A DNA stretch of 64,000 bases from contig NZ_JAJAVB010000027.1 of the NCBI RefSeq assembly GCF_020615385.1, positions 62,001-126,000 on the forward strand, in the 5' to 3' direction. The notes beneath the pieces are model-generated. The model searched no databases and had not been told where the DNA came from. It saw only the letters and a program-made list of their open reading frames with translations. Within the stretch, counting starts at the first letter, position 1, and every line of letters starts with the position of its first letter. Below are positions 46,485 through 55,761 of the stretch, one piece after another. Made by a program: the position numbers and the translations under genes. The DNA is from Jiella soli. Its GTDB lineage: Bacteria > Pseudomonadota > Alphaproteobacteria > Rhizobiales > Rhizobiaceae.

Positions 46485-46890
46485 CGATCGAATTCCACGC
46501 TGTTGTCTGGAAAAGGCGAGCCGGTCGGTCGGAAGCGGGCTGAGACGATCGCCATCGGGGGCTCGTACGGCCGACCGGGGCCGATCTGACGTCTGGCGAA
46601 GATCATCCTTCGGGAAGTAGAAATGCGGGTACTGTCCCCCACCCTCCGCCGGATGGCGGCGTCATGTTCAGCATCGACACCACGCACCTCCTTCCCGACC
46701 TTGCGGCACCACGCAACGGCGCCCCGTGTCGATCGGCAACGCCTCGAATGGAGCAGAACATTCATAACTTGCTTTACTCCATCCCACAATAGCTTGCCGA
46801 AAGACAGTATTATCACGAGTTGACGCTACGGCCCATGAAGCGTCCTGATTGACGATGGGACCACGGCTTCGGCCATGGATACCGGGCCGG
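46485..46890. other. Spacer upstream of the Sel1-repeat gene
   Basis: No gene is evident. It carries an A/T-richer part at about 46750-46830, a likely promoter area for the leftward Sel1 gene. No clear regulatory motif was identified. Confidence 0.4.
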
Positions 46891-49116
46891 TCAGTGCGGG
46901 TCGGTCTTGCCGGGAACGGTCCGCTGCGCCTTCAGGATATCGGGAAGCGGCGCCTGGGAGCCGGTCGGCGCGCGGGCCGAAATGTCGGCCTCGACCGAAG
47001 GAGCCGACAGCCAGAGCCGTGCGGCCCTGACCGAAGCGGCGCCGCTTGCGGCAGCGCTGCTGTCATAGGTGACGAGCGCCGCGATCTCGGCTCCGCTCTC
47101 GATGTCCCATAGCTTCACCAAGTGGTCGTGGGAGCCGCTGGCAAGCACAAGGCCATCGGCGCTGAAGGCAAGGCTCGCGATCGTATCGGCATGGTCCGCG
47201 AGCCGCGTCACGAGATGGCCGCTTGCAGCGTCGAGGATCGCGACCGTGCGCACGCCTCCTTGGGCGACCGCGATCCGCCTGCCGTCCGGGCTGAAGGCGA
47301 GCGCCAGAACGGTGCTCGACAGGCCCTCGCCGCTCCTGACGCTGCGGCCGGAAGCCACGTCCCAGAGCGTCACCTCCGAATAGCTTCCGCCGGCCAGCGT
47401 CCTCCCGTCCGGGCTGAAGGCGAGCCGGCTCGCACCGAAGCGACCCGGCCCAAGGCTTGCTACCTGCGCACCGGTCCCGGCGTTCCAGATCCTGATCGTC
47501 TTGTCGGCCAGAGAGGCGGCCACGAGGCTCCCGTCCGGGCTGAACACCGCCGACGACACGTCGCCACCCTTGCCGTCCAGGCTGAGGATCGGGGCGCCGG
47601 TGCGGCTACTCCAAAGGCCGACGATCGCGCCTGTCGCGGCGGCGAGTATCTCGCCGTCGGGAGAGAACGCCACCGCCGGGATCGTGTAGACATCCGTCGG
47701 GATCCGGGCGACCTGCTCGCCGCTCGCGGCGTCGAAGATCTCGATCAGCCGCGAGGAGGCAGCGGCAAGGAGGTCGCCGCGCGGGCTGAAGGCGGCGGAC
47801 AGGACGTAGCCGGCGGTCGGAACCGTCTTCGACAGGGTCGCGGATTGGCTGTCCCAGAGCGCGACGCCGCCGCCGAGCGCCCCGCCGACCGCCAGCGTTC
47901 CGTCCGGCGCGAAGGCGACGGCGTTGACGTCGTCGGCATGGATCTCGATCTGATGCGAGAGGGCGAGCGCGGGAAGGCGCCAGAGGTCGATCTCCGCCCC
48001 ACCCGAGCCGGTCGCAAGGCTCGCCCCGTCGGGAGAGAAGGCGACGCGGTCGGAGCTGTAGACGCTTTCCTGGAGGCTCGGACCGGCCGCGCCGGTCGCC
48101 ACGTTCCAGAACCGGACGATCCTTTCCGGGCCGCCGACGCTCGCCAGCGTCGCCCCGTCCGGCGAAACGGCGACATCGTAGACACCGTATTTGTGTCCGT
48201 TCAGCTGGTGCAGCATCGCGCCGGTGGCCGCGTCGAACAGCGAAAGGCCCGATGTGCTGGCGGTCGCCACGTTCCGCCCCGACGCGGCAAATTTCGCGGC
48301 ATTGACGTTGCCGTCTGCGGTGATGGTGAGGAGGCTCTTCCCCGATCCGGCGTCCCAGATATTGACCGCGGGCTCGTAGCCGGCGGTGAGCAGCCTGCTG
48401 CCATCGGGCGAAAACCGCACGCTGCGGACCATGCCCTTCTGAGCGTTGTCGATCCTGCGGACCAGCGACGCGGAGGCAACGTCCCAGATCTCGACGCCCT
48501 GATAGACCCCCGCCGCCAGGAGCGCGCCGTTCGGGCTGAAATCGAGTGCTCCAACGCCGGTCGACCCGCCGGATCCGAGCGTGCGGGTGGCGTCGGGCCC
48601 CCTGTCGAAGAGGCGGATGACCCCGGTATCGTCGGCGGTCGCAAGGAGGCCCGTCCCCGGCTGGACGGCGACGGCGTTGACCGGCTCGCCCGAGCCGTTG
48701 ACGGTTCCCATCAGGGCGCCGGTCGCGGTGTTCCAGACCTTGGCCGTCCCGTCCTTCGAGGCTGAGGCGAACCAGGATCCGTCCGGACCGAAGGCGATCG
48801 AGGTGACCGCCTGCGAATGGCCCTGGGTAAGGTCGAAGCGCCATCCCTCGCCGAGCTCGATGCGTGAAGGCTCCGGCGGGGCCGCGGCGGCGAGGGCGGG
48901 GCTGGTCGTGCCGACAAGCGGCGTGGTCGATGCCGGCCGGGCCCCGTCCGCGAGGCGGATGGCCGGGCTTCGATCATCGTGCCGGGCACCGGCGACACCG
49001 AAAGTCGAGGATGGGCCGACAAGGCCTGGTCGCGACGCCGGAAGATCCTTCGCCGAAGCCGCCTCTGCAACCAGGACAAGACCGAACGCTGACAGACAAA
49101 GCACGAAGCCACGCAT
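46891..49116 (-). CDS. Exported WD40 protein with 14 repeats
   Basis: The 741-residue protein has a signal peptide (LCLSAFGLVLVAEAASAKD). From about residue 95 to 700 I count fourteen WD40 repeats, each with a FSPDG-type turn and a closing (I/L/V)W(D/N) or variant (KVWN, RLFD, EIWD, NIWD, SLFD, RFWN, DLWR, ALWD, EIFD, GLWS, RIWN, TLWD, AILD, KLWD). Fourteen blades would make two seven-bladed propellers. It is likely a periplasmic or surface interaction scaffold; the partner is unknown. Confidence 0.9.
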   Translation of the reverse strand: MRGFVLCLSAFGLVLVAEAASAKDLPASRPGLVGPSSTFGVAGARHDDRSPAIRLADGARPASTTPLVGTTSPALAAAAPPEPSRIELGEGWRFDLTQGHSQAVTSIAFGPDGSWFASASKDGTAKVWNTATGALMGTVNGSGEPVNAVAVQPGTGLLATADDTGVIRLFDRGPDATRTLGSGGSTGVGALDFSPNGALLAAGVYQGVEIWDVASASLVRRIDNAQKGMVRSVRFSPDGSRLLTAGYEPAVNIWDAGSGKSLLTITADGNVNAAKFAASGRNVATASTSGLSLFDAATGAMLHQLNGHKYGVYDVAVSPDGATLASVGGPERIVRFWNVATGAAGPSLQESVYSSDRVAFSPDGASLATGSGGAEIDLWRLPALALSHQIEIHADDVNAVAFAPDGTLAVGGALGGGVALWDSQSATLSKTVPTAGYVLSAAFSPRGDLLAAASSRLIEIFDAASGEQVARIPTDVYTIPAVAFSPDGEILAAATGAIVGLWSSRTGAPILSLDGKGGDVSSAVFSPDGSLVAASLADKTIRIWNAGTGAQVASLGPGRFGASRLAFSPDGRTLAGGSYSEVTLWDVASGRSVRSGEGLSSTVLALAFSPDGRRIAVAQGGVRTVAILDAASGHLVTRLADHADTIASLAFSADGLVLASGSHDHLVKLWDIESGAEIAALVTYDSSAAASGAASVRAARLWLSAPSVEADISARAPTGSQAPLPDILKAQRTVPGKTDPH

Positions 49117-49266
49117 GGAATGCCCTTGCCCGATATTTCCTTACGGAAGGGCTAGCAGCTTTCTCAACGGCAGCAAAGGGCCGGTGGAGAATTCTCTTTA
49201 TGAAACAATGGGGCGGCACCGGATCGGCGCCGCCCCACAAGACATGGCAGTCGGATCGCGCTGGCG

Positions 49267-49440
49267 TCAGATCGACCGGCGACCGCGGAATCCGCCGAAG
49301 ATCAGCGACAGGACGAAGAGGACGATCGCTACGAAGAAGATGATCTTCGCGATCCCGACCGCTGCGCCGGCGATTCCACCGAAGCCGAGAACGGCAGCAA
49401 TCAGCGCGACGACGAGAAACGTAATGGCCCAACCGATCAT
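49267..49440 (-). CDS. DUF1328-family small membrane protein
   Basis: The 57-residue protein is two hydrophobic helices ([21 protein letters not shown], shown in part, and [18 protein letters not shown]) with a short basic tail, the standard DUF1328/YtjA pattern. Function unknown; often linked with envelope stress. The ATG at 49440 has AAGGAG eight bases upstream; a GTG three codons earlier is less likely. Confidence 0.9.
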   Translation of the reverse strand: MIGWAITFLVVALIAAVLGFGGIAGAAVGIAKIIFFVAIVLFVLSLIFGGFRGRRSI

Positions 49441-49744
49441 GATCGGCACTCCTTCAACTGGTTTGGTTGAGCAAATAACGTGGCAACGGCCGAAAAGTTC
49501 TGTTGGCTGACGTTTTATGTTTAACGACCGGCAGCATCATCCGCGGTCGCCAGCATCAGAGAAACGCCGGCTCGCTCCTTCGGCAAGGCGCCGCGCCGGT
49601 CTCTTCGATGTCCAGCGCTGCCTCGCCGTCCGATCGGTCCCGGCAAGGAAAGGTCGCGAGCGAGCCCCACGGCGCTCCGGCCGAGACCGGCGGCGATGCG
49701 ACGACCTCCCCGAGCGATTGCGAGGCCCGCCGGGACGCCATGCA
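49441..49744. other. Spacer between DUF1328 gene and monooxygenase gene
   Basis: It includes the promoter side of the DUF1328 gene and the 3' flank of the monooxygenase gene. Short ORFs on both strands lack any family feature. Confidence 0.4.
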
Positions 49745-51574
49745 TCAGCGGCCGGTGTGGTGGACCTCCTGCTGCCCATAGACCGGCGTCGGGATGCCTT
49801 CCTGCCGGGCCTTCAGTTGCAGGGCGAGATAGAGCGAATAATGCCGCGACTGGTGGAGGTTGCCGCCATGGAACCATAGATGCTCGATCTGTGTCGGCTT
49901 CCACATGTTGCGCTGCTCGCCTTCCCAGGGGCCTGGGTCCTTCGGCGTGTCGGAGCCGAGCCCCCAGACCTTGCCGACCTTGTCGGCCGCCTCCTGGCCG
50001 ACGAGGTCGGCGACCCAGCCATTCATCGAGCCGTAGCCGGTGGCGTAGACGATGAGATCGGCCGGAAGCTCCGTGCCGTCCGCGAGCTTGACGCCGGTCT
50101 CGGTGATCGCCTCGACCTGTCCCGCCTTCAGCTTGATCTTGCCGTCGATGACGAGCTGAGAGGCGCCGACATCGATGTAATAGCCGGAGCCGCGCCGCAG
50201 ATACTTCATGAATAGGCCCGAATTGTCCGGCCCCCAGTCGAGCTGGAAGCCGGCCTTCTCGAGCCCTTCGTAGAAGGCGGCGTCCACTTCCCTGATCTTG
50301 TCGTAGATCGGGATCTGGAACTCGTGCAGGATCCGGTAGGGCAGCGAGGCGAAGATCATGTCCGCCTTGTGGGTGGTGATCCCGTTGGCCAGTGCCTTTT
50401 CGGAATAGAGCGCGCCGAGCCCATATTCCATCAGCGGGTCGGAGCGCACGATATGCGTGGTCGAGCGCTGCACCATGGTGACGTCCGCCCCGGCCTCCCA
50501 GAGCGCGGCGCAGATGTCGTGGGCCGAATTGTTGGAGCCGATGACGACCGCCTTCTTCCCCTTGTAGGCGTCCGGTCCCGGATGCTGCGAGGAATGGTGC
50601 TGGTCGCCCTTGAACCTGTCCATGCCGGGAAAGTTCGGGATGTTCGGCTTGGCCGACATGCCGGTCGCAAAGACCAGTTCCTTCGGCCTCAGCGTGATCT
50701 CCTCGCCGTCCCGGTCGACGACGACCTCCCACTCGCCCTTCGCGTCGTCCCAGCGCGCACTCTTGGCGGTGGTCTTCGCCCAATAGTTGAGCTCCATCAC
50801 CCGCGTGTACATTTCGAGCCAGTCGCCGATCTTGTCCTTCGGCGAGAAGACCGGCCAGTTCGGCGGGAAGGGCAGATAGGGCAGATGGTCGTACCAGACC
50901 GGATCGTGCAGGCAGAGCGACTTGTAGCGCTTGCGCCAGGAATCGCCCGGGCGCTCGTTCTTCTCGACGATGATCGTCGGCACGCCCAGCTGGCGCAGCC
51001 GGGCGCCGAGCGCGATACCGCCCTGGCCGCCGCCGATGATCAGGACCTGGGGCTGGGTCTCGATCCCCAGCGTTGCCGCCTCCTCGGCACGCTTTTCGGC
51101 CCAGCTCTTGCGACCCGGATCCTGGCCGTGCTCGGCGCCCATCGGCCGGCGATCGCGCATCGGCTCCTCGAAGCCCTTGAGTTCGGTCATTGCTGTCAGC
51201 AGCGTCCACGCCTTGCCCTCGGCATTGATCCGCACGAGGCCTTCGCCCCGCGCAACGCCCGTCTCGAATGTGAACCAGGCGGTGACGATGCCGCCCTCCT
51301 CGGTCGGCTCCTCCGACAGGGTGAAGCCCTTCGGCGCCACGTGCGACAGCACGCTCTCCAGCATGTCCTTGACGCCCGCCGGGTTCTCGACGGTCTTGAG
51401 GTTCCAGGTGAAGGCGACGAGATCGCGCCAGAAGCTCGTGGGGGCGAAGAGGTCCGCCACGGCCTGTGGATTGCCCGAGGCGAGCGCCGCCTCGAAATCC
51501 CCGAGCCACCGTTCTGCCGTCGCACGCGCCGCATTCGCCGGCACTTCGGCCGGCCGTTCCATTGTCTCGCTCAT
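49745..51574 (-). CDS. Flavin-containing monooxygenase with N-terminal NTF2-like domain
   Basis: The 609-residue protein has an N-terminal NTF2/SnoaL-like region (~20-140). Then comes a class B FAD monooxygenase core: FAD motif VLIIGGGQGGIALGARLRQLG, CLHDPVWYDHLPYLPFP, an ATG-type VFATGMSAKPN, the NADPH motif VVIGSNNSAHDICAALWEAG and the C-terminal IVYATGYGSMN. It inserts oxygen in a small organic substrate. The start at 51574 has GGAGG four bases upstream. Confidence 0.9.
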   Translation of the reverse strand: MSETMERPAEVPANAARATAERWLGDFEAALASGNPQAVADLFAPTSFWRDLVAFTWNLKTVENPAGVKDMLESVLSHVAPKGFTLSEEPTEEGGIVTAWFTFETGVARGEGLVRINAEGKAWTLLTAMTELKGFEEPMRDRRPMGAEHGQDPGRKSWAEKRAEEAATLGIETQPQVLIIGGGQGGIALGARLRQLGVPTIIVEKNERPGDSWRKRYKSLCLHDPVWYDHLPYLPFPPNWPVFSPKDKIGDWLEMYTRVMELNYWAKTTAKSARWDDAKGEWEVVVDRDGEEITLRPKELVFATGMSAKPNIPNFPGMDRFKGDQHHSSQHPGPDAYKGKKAVVIGSNNSAHDICAALWEAGADVTMVQRSTTHIVRSDPLMEYGLGALYSEKALANGITTHKADMIFASLPYRILHEFQIPIYDKIREVDAAFYEGLEKAGFQLDWGPDNSGLFMKYLRRGSGYYIDVGASQLVIDGKIKLKAGQVEAITETGVKLADGTELPADLIVYATGYGSMNGWVADLVGQEAADKVGKVWGLGSDTPKDPGPWEGEQRNMWKPTQIEHLWFHGGNLHQSRHYSLYLALQLKARQEGIPTPVYGQQEVHHTGR

Positions 51575-51804
51575 GGTTCCTCCCAGAGACCGATCCAGAC
51601 CCGCGGGGGTGGACACGCTTCTCTTCGGCCGGACCCCGCGGTTCCACCGCCCGCCCGGGAGCGCCTTGTCTCTGCGCCTTGCCCGGTCGGCCGGTCTCCG
51701 GCCGCATGCCGGGAGGAGTGTGGCGCGCGGTTTGGCGCCGCGCAAGCGGTAGGACGCCGCGCCAGCCTCCTCCTTCGACCAATAGAGGAAGGGGCGGCCA
51801 ATAG

Positions 51805-51841
51805 AGAAAGGGCGGGCGACCGCGCGGCCGCCCGCCCTTCG
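51805..51841 (-). terminator. Hairpin terminator of the small exported-protein gene
   Basis: An 11-base stem (AAGGGCGGGCG with its complement) around a ~10-base loop is followed, on the minus strand, by TTTCTCT. It lies 30 bases past the stop of the gene at 51871-52116. Confidence 0.7.
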
Positions 51842-51870
51842 GCGGATGTCTATCGATTGAATGGGGTCGG

Positions 51871-52116
51871 TCAGTGATCGGGGAAGAAGACCGGGCCGAC
51901 GATCCGGATGCCGCTGTCGGTCCGGCGGATCGGCTTCTGCGTGGCGGTATCCGCATGGGCGGTGGCCACGGGCCGCTCGCTCGGCACCGGGATGATCGAC
52001 GGGCGTAGTTCCGAAACCTGGTAGCTTTTCTGATCGTCGTTGCTTTGCGCCACTGCGGGGATGGCTTGCGCGGTCAACAAAGAGGCCGCCGCAATCAGAA
52101 GAAATGCACGATACAT
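51871..52116 (-). CDS. Small exported hypothetical protein
   Basis: The 81-residue product has a signal peptide (FLLIAAASLLTAQAIPAVAQS) and a short, polar mature part with PSIIPVPSERP and ends IVGPVFFPDH. Similar small periplasmic proteins occur in rhizobia. It is a single-gene unit with its own terminator. Function unknown. Confidence 0.7.
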   Translation of the reverse strand: MYRAFLLIAAASLLTAQAIPAVAQSNDDQKSYQVSELRPSIIPVPSERPVATAHADTATQKPIRRTDSGIRIVGPVFFPDH

Positions 52117-52379
52117 GGAAGCTGCTCCGAGCCTATCTCAAATGTCGACTTGCGCCGACTTGTTGAAGGCTAAAGGCGCGAAGGCTGTGAGGAGTTCCCG
52201 ATCGTTCTGATTTTAAAGGAAGAAGGTTCGGGGAGAGTGGCTCGCCGGTGGGTGCGGTACGAACGTCAGGAAGATCGTTCTGGCTGCGTCAACATGCGGC
52301 CGGTCGCAAGGCGCGCGAGAGCCACCGCGGCCGTGTGCAGCCGCGGGAAACGGACCCACTGGCGCCGTTGTTCGCGGCG

Positions 52380-53381
52380 TCAGTTCATGCCGGGCAGGAT
52401 GCGGTCCGGCGGGCGGTGGCCGTCCATCAGCGTGCGGATATTGATGATGACCTTCTCGCCCATGTCGAGCCGCGCCTCGATCGTCGCCGAGCCCATGTGC
52501 GGCAGAAGGACCACGCGGTTCTCCTCGGCGAGGCGCAGGAGCTTGCGGTCGATCGCCGGCTCCTCCTCGAAGACGTCGAGCCCCGCGCCGGCGATGCGGC
52601 CCGCCTCGATCGCGGCTACCAGCGCCTTTTCGTCGATCACCTCGCCGCGCGCGGTGTTGACGATGAAGGCGTGCGGCTGAACCAGCGCCAGCCGCCGCGC
52701 GGACAGAAGGTGGAAGGTCGCCGGGGTGTAGGGACAGTTGACCGAGATGATGTCCATACGGGCGAGCATCTGGTCGAGGCTCTCCCAATAGGCCGCGCCG
52801 AGTTCGGCCTCGGTCTTCGGGCTCACGCGCCGGCGGTTGTGATAGTGGATCTCCAGTCCGAAGGCCTTGGCCCGCCGCGCCACGGCGGTGCCGATCCGGC
52901 CCATGCCGAGAATGCCGAGCTTCTTGCCCCAGATCCTGCGGCCGAGCATCCAGGTCGGCGACCAGCCCGGCCAGCCACCGCCCTCGACGAGACGCGTGCC
53001 GCCCTCGACGAGGCGCCGAGGCACTGCGAGGATCAGCGCCATGGTCATGTCGGCGGTGTCCTCGTTGAGGACGTTGGGCGTGTTGGTCACGAACAGATTG
53101 CGGGCGAAGGCGGCCTCGACGTCGATGTTGTCGGTGCCATTGCCGTAATTGGCGATCAGCTTCAGCCGTTCGCCCGCCTGCTCGATCACCGCCCGGTCGA
53201 TCCGGTCGGTCACGGTCGGCACGAGGACGTCGGCTTCGCGAACGGCGGCCACGAGTTCCGGCTGGCCCATCGGCCGGTCGTCCGCATTGACCCGGGTCTC
53301 GAAGAGCTCGCGCATGCGCGCCTCGACCGGCTCCGGCAGCTTGCGCGTCAGGATCACGAGCGGCTTCTCGCGCTTCGTCAT
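52380..53381 (-). CDS. D-2-hydroxyacid dehydrogenase (glyoxylate/hydroxypyruvate reductase type)
   Basis: The 333-residue enzyme has YGNGTDNIDVEAA, the NAD(P) motif LGILGMGRIGTAVARRA followed by HNRRR (two Arg favour NADPH), NTARGEVIDE, LDVFEEEP and catalytic HMGSAT. It reduces glyoxylate or a related 2-oxoacid. The start at 53381 (MTKREKPLV) is taken because GGGGAA precedes it; a longer frame adds eight residues. Confidence 0.92.
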   Translation of the reverse strand: MTKREKPLVILTRKLPEPVEARMRELFETRVNADDRPMGQPELVAAVREADVLVPTVTDRIDRAVIEQAGERLKLIANYGNGTDNIDVEAAFARNLFVTNTPNVLNEDTADMTMALILAVPRRLVEGGTRLVEGGGWPGWSPTWMLGRRIWGKKLGILGMGRIGTAVARRAKAFGLEIHYHNRRRVSPKTEAELGAAYWESLDQMLARMDIISVNCPYTPATFHLLSARRLALVQPHAFIVNTARGEVIDEKALVAAIEAGRIAGAGLDVFEEEPAIDRKLLRLAEENRVVLLPHMGSATIEARLDMGEKVIINIRTLMDGHRPPDRILPGMN

Positions 53382-53584
53382 CGACCGCTTCCCCTTGCAA
53401 CTCAAGACGTTGTTAACCGAGATCGACGATCATGCGTCATCGAGGGCCGGCCCACTCTCCTAACAAGCGGACGCGGTGAAAACAAAGGTTTTCCCGAGTG
53501 CCCGCGGGCGCCGGCGGCCGTTGCCGCCGTGCAGGGGTGAGACGGGCAGCCGGCCTGAAGCGATATGTACGGAGTACGCCGACC

Positions 53585-54133
53585 ATGAGTTTCGCTGCCT
53601 TCGCTCGCCGATTTGCCGCCGCCGCCGCAATGGTGCTGTGCCCCACTGTCCTGTCGTTCTCGGTCATGCCGACGGCCGGTGCCGTTGAGGTCGGCCCGGT
53701 CTCGAAGCTGCCGCTTCCGCGCTATGTGAGCCTGAAGGCCGCGCGGGTGAACGCCCGGATCGGACCGGGGCGCGACTATCCCGTCACCTGGCTCTATCTG
53801 AAGCCGGGCCTGCCGGTGGAAGTGGTTCAGGAATACGAGCTCTGGCGACGCATCCGCGACTCGGAGGGCTCCGAGGGCTGGGTCTATCACTCGCTCCTGT
53901 CCGGCGACCGCACGGCCATCGCAGCGCCCTGGCTGAAGGGCAAGGCAACGATGATCGACGTTCACGCAAGCCCGGCGGTCGACGCGCCGCTGGTCGCCCG
54001 GCTGGAGCCCGGCGTCGTCTCGATGGTCCGGGAATGCGGCTCGCAATGGTGCGAGATCAAGATCTCGGACCGCCAGGGCTATGTCCGCCAGCAGGACATC
54101 TGGGGCGTCTATCCGGACGAGAAATTCGACTGA
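53585..54133 (+). CDS. Exported bacterial SH3-domain protein
   Basis: The 182-residue protein has a signal peptide (MVLCPTVLSFSVMPTAGAVE) and two SH3-type modules. The first is YVSLKAARVNARIGPGRDYPVTWLYLKPGLPVEVV...SEGWVYHSLL; the second covers ATMIDVHASPAVDAPLVARLEPGVV...GYVRQQDIWGVYP. It matches the SH3 proteins common in alphaproteobacteria, thought to bind cell-wall material. A strong terminator follows. Confidence 0.88.
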   Translation: MSFAAFARRFAAAAAMVLCPTVLSFSVMPTAGAVEVGPVSKLPLPRYVSLKAARVNARIGPGRDYPVTWLYLKPGLPVEVVQEYELWRRIRDSEGSEGWVYHSLLSGDRTAIAAPWLKGKATMIDVHASPAVDAPLVARLEPGVVSMVRECGSQWCEIKISDRQGYVRQQDIWGVYPDEKFD

Positions 54134-54192
54134 TCGGCAAAACGGTGTCGAAGCGGCACCGGCATCCGCGATAGTCGACGGCCGATCCTCCA

Positions 54193-54235
54193 CGGTCCGT
54201 CGCAGCCATGGCGGCTGTGACGGGCCGGCTTTTTG
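54193..54235 (+). terminator. Rho-independent terminator after the SH3 gene
   Basis: CGGTCCGTCGCAGCC pairs along all 15 positions (with G-T wobbles) with GGCTGTGACGGGCCG around a short loop, followed by GCTTTTTG. It is one of the clearest intrinsic terminators in the window. Confidence 0.85.
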
Positions 54236-54480
54236 TGGACCCGGCTAAGAGTCGATCAGGGGCCGCAGGCTCGTCGCACCGCCCCATTCTCCGGGGTCTG
54301 AGCCTACCCCACGCAGCGAGGACGAACCGGGAACGTCGCGCGATCGTGATGCGGCGCATTTCTCACACCGTTGAAAGCTAAGTCCGCCGGTCCAGCTTGG
54401 CTTCGGCCGGACCATTGCGCCGGCCTTCGCCCGCCGGCTTGAGGCCGGCACAGAACGTTTCGTGCTGCGAACGGTGACCC

Positions 54481-55761
54481 ATGCCCGCCCTGCCCCTTTC
54501 CGATTCTCGCCCGTCCCCCGCGATCGCGGACCTCTTCCGGCGCGTCCGGCAGGACAGCGTCAGCCTCGGCAAGCCGCTGTCGGACGCCGACGCGACGGTC
54601 CAGTCGATGCCCGATGCCAGCCCCGCCAAATGGCATCTCGCCCATACGACATGGTTCTTCGAGACGATGGTGCTGGCCCCGAACGTTTCGGACTACCGGC
54701 CCTTCGACCAGAGCTTCAACTACCTCTTCAACTCCTATTACGAGACCGTGGGCGAGCGGCATCCGCGGCCGAAGCGCGGGATGATCACGCGGCCGGATCT
54801 CGCGACCATCTTCGCCTATCGCGAACATGTCGACGCGGCGGTCGAAGCGCTGCTCGAGCAGGGTGCGGGTGAGGAGATCTCGACGCTCGTCGAACTCGGC
54901 TGCCATCACGAGCAGCAGCATCAGGAGCTGCTCCTGACCGACATCCTCCACCTCTTTGCCCAGAACCCGCTGAGGCCCGCCTACAAGGATCCGCAGCCGC
55001 TTGCCGTCGGCGCGAGCGAGGCTGATCCCGTGCAGTACAAGTCCTTCGAGGGCGGCATCGTCGAGATCGGTCATGACGGCCAGGGCTTCGCCTTCGACAG
55101 CGAAGGCCCGCGCCATCGCACGCTGATCGAGCCGTTCAGGCTCGCCGACCGGCTGGTCACCAATGGCGAGTGGATGGAGTTCATGGCCGACGGCGGCTAC
55201 CGGGATCCGCTGCTCTGGCTTTCGGCCGGCTGGGCCACAATCCTCACCGAAGGCTGGGACCGGCCGTTCTACTGGGAAGAGCGGGACGGCGAGCACTTCA
55301 CCATGACGCTGCGCGGCGCCCAGCCCGTCGATCCTGCCGCGCCCGTCACCCATGTCAGCTATTTCGAGGCCGACGCCTTCGCGACCTGGGCCGGTCGCCG
55401 TCTGCCGAGCGAGGCGGAATGGGAGCATGTCGCGGCCTCCTGCCCGATGGCCGGAAACTTCGCCGACAGCGGCCATCTGCGTCCGCGGCCGGCGCAGAAC
55501 GCCGCGGGCGCCGGCGAGATCCGGCAGATGTTCGGCGACGTCTGGGAATGGACGCGCAGCCCGTTCGCGCCCTATCCCCGCTTCAAGCCGGTCGAGGGCG
55601 CGGTCGGCGAATACAATGGCAAGTTCATGTGCGGCCAGTTCGTCCTGCGCGGCGGCTCCTGCGCGACGCCCGGCGGTCACATCCGCCCGACCTATCGCAA
55701 CTTCTTCCCGCCCGACGCGCGCTGGCAGTTCTCGGGCCTGCGCCTGGCGGAGGATGCGTGA
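54481..55761 (+). CDS. egtB: Ergothioneine biosynthesis sulfoxide synthase EgtB
   Basis: The 426-residue protein has an N-terminal DinB-like domain with the iron ligands in HLAHTTWFFE and CHHEQQHQE, then a C-terminal formylglycine-enzyme-like domain (VTNGEWMEF, RLPSEAEWEHVA, FGDVWEWTRSPF, RGGSCATP). It joins hercynine to a thiol donor with O2. Its stop overlaps egtD by one base (TGATG), giving the usual two-gene ergothioneine operon. Confidence 0.96.
   Translation: MPALPLSDSRPSPAIADLFRRVRQDSVSLGKPLSDADATVQSMPDASPAKWHLAHTTWFFETMVLAPNVSDYRPFDQSFNYLFNSYYETVGERHPRPKRGMITRPDLATIFAYREHVDAAVEALLEQGAGEEISTLVELGCHHEQQHQELLLTDILHLFAQNPLRPAYKDPQPLAVGASEADPVQYKSFEGGIVEIGHDGQGFAFDSEGPRHRTLIEPFRLADRLVTNGEWMEFMADGGYRDPLLWLSAGWATILTEGWDRPFYWEERDGEHFTMTLRGAQPVDPAAPVTHVSYFEADAFATWAGRRLPSEAEWEHVAASCPMAGNFADSGHLRPRPAQNAAGAGEIRQMFGDVWEWTRSPFAPYPRFKPVEGAVGEYNGKFMCGQFVLRGGSCATPGGHIRPTYRNFFPPDARWQFSGLRLAEDA

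Noticed and set aside
44889-46589. 566-codon plus-strand ORF opposite the Sel1-repeat gene
   Set aside because: Low-complexity Arg/Gly-rich translation; the opposite frame has signal peptide, Sel1 and peptidoglycan-binding domains.
49521-51956. 811-codon minus-strand ORF over the monooxygenase gene
   Set aside because: It is in another frame of the same strand as the flavin monooxygenase and is Arg/Gly/Pro-rich with no motif; typical of high-GC shadow frames.
54304-55680. 458-codon minus-strand ORF over egtB
   Set aside because: Antisense shadow of egtB; no recognisable protein features.
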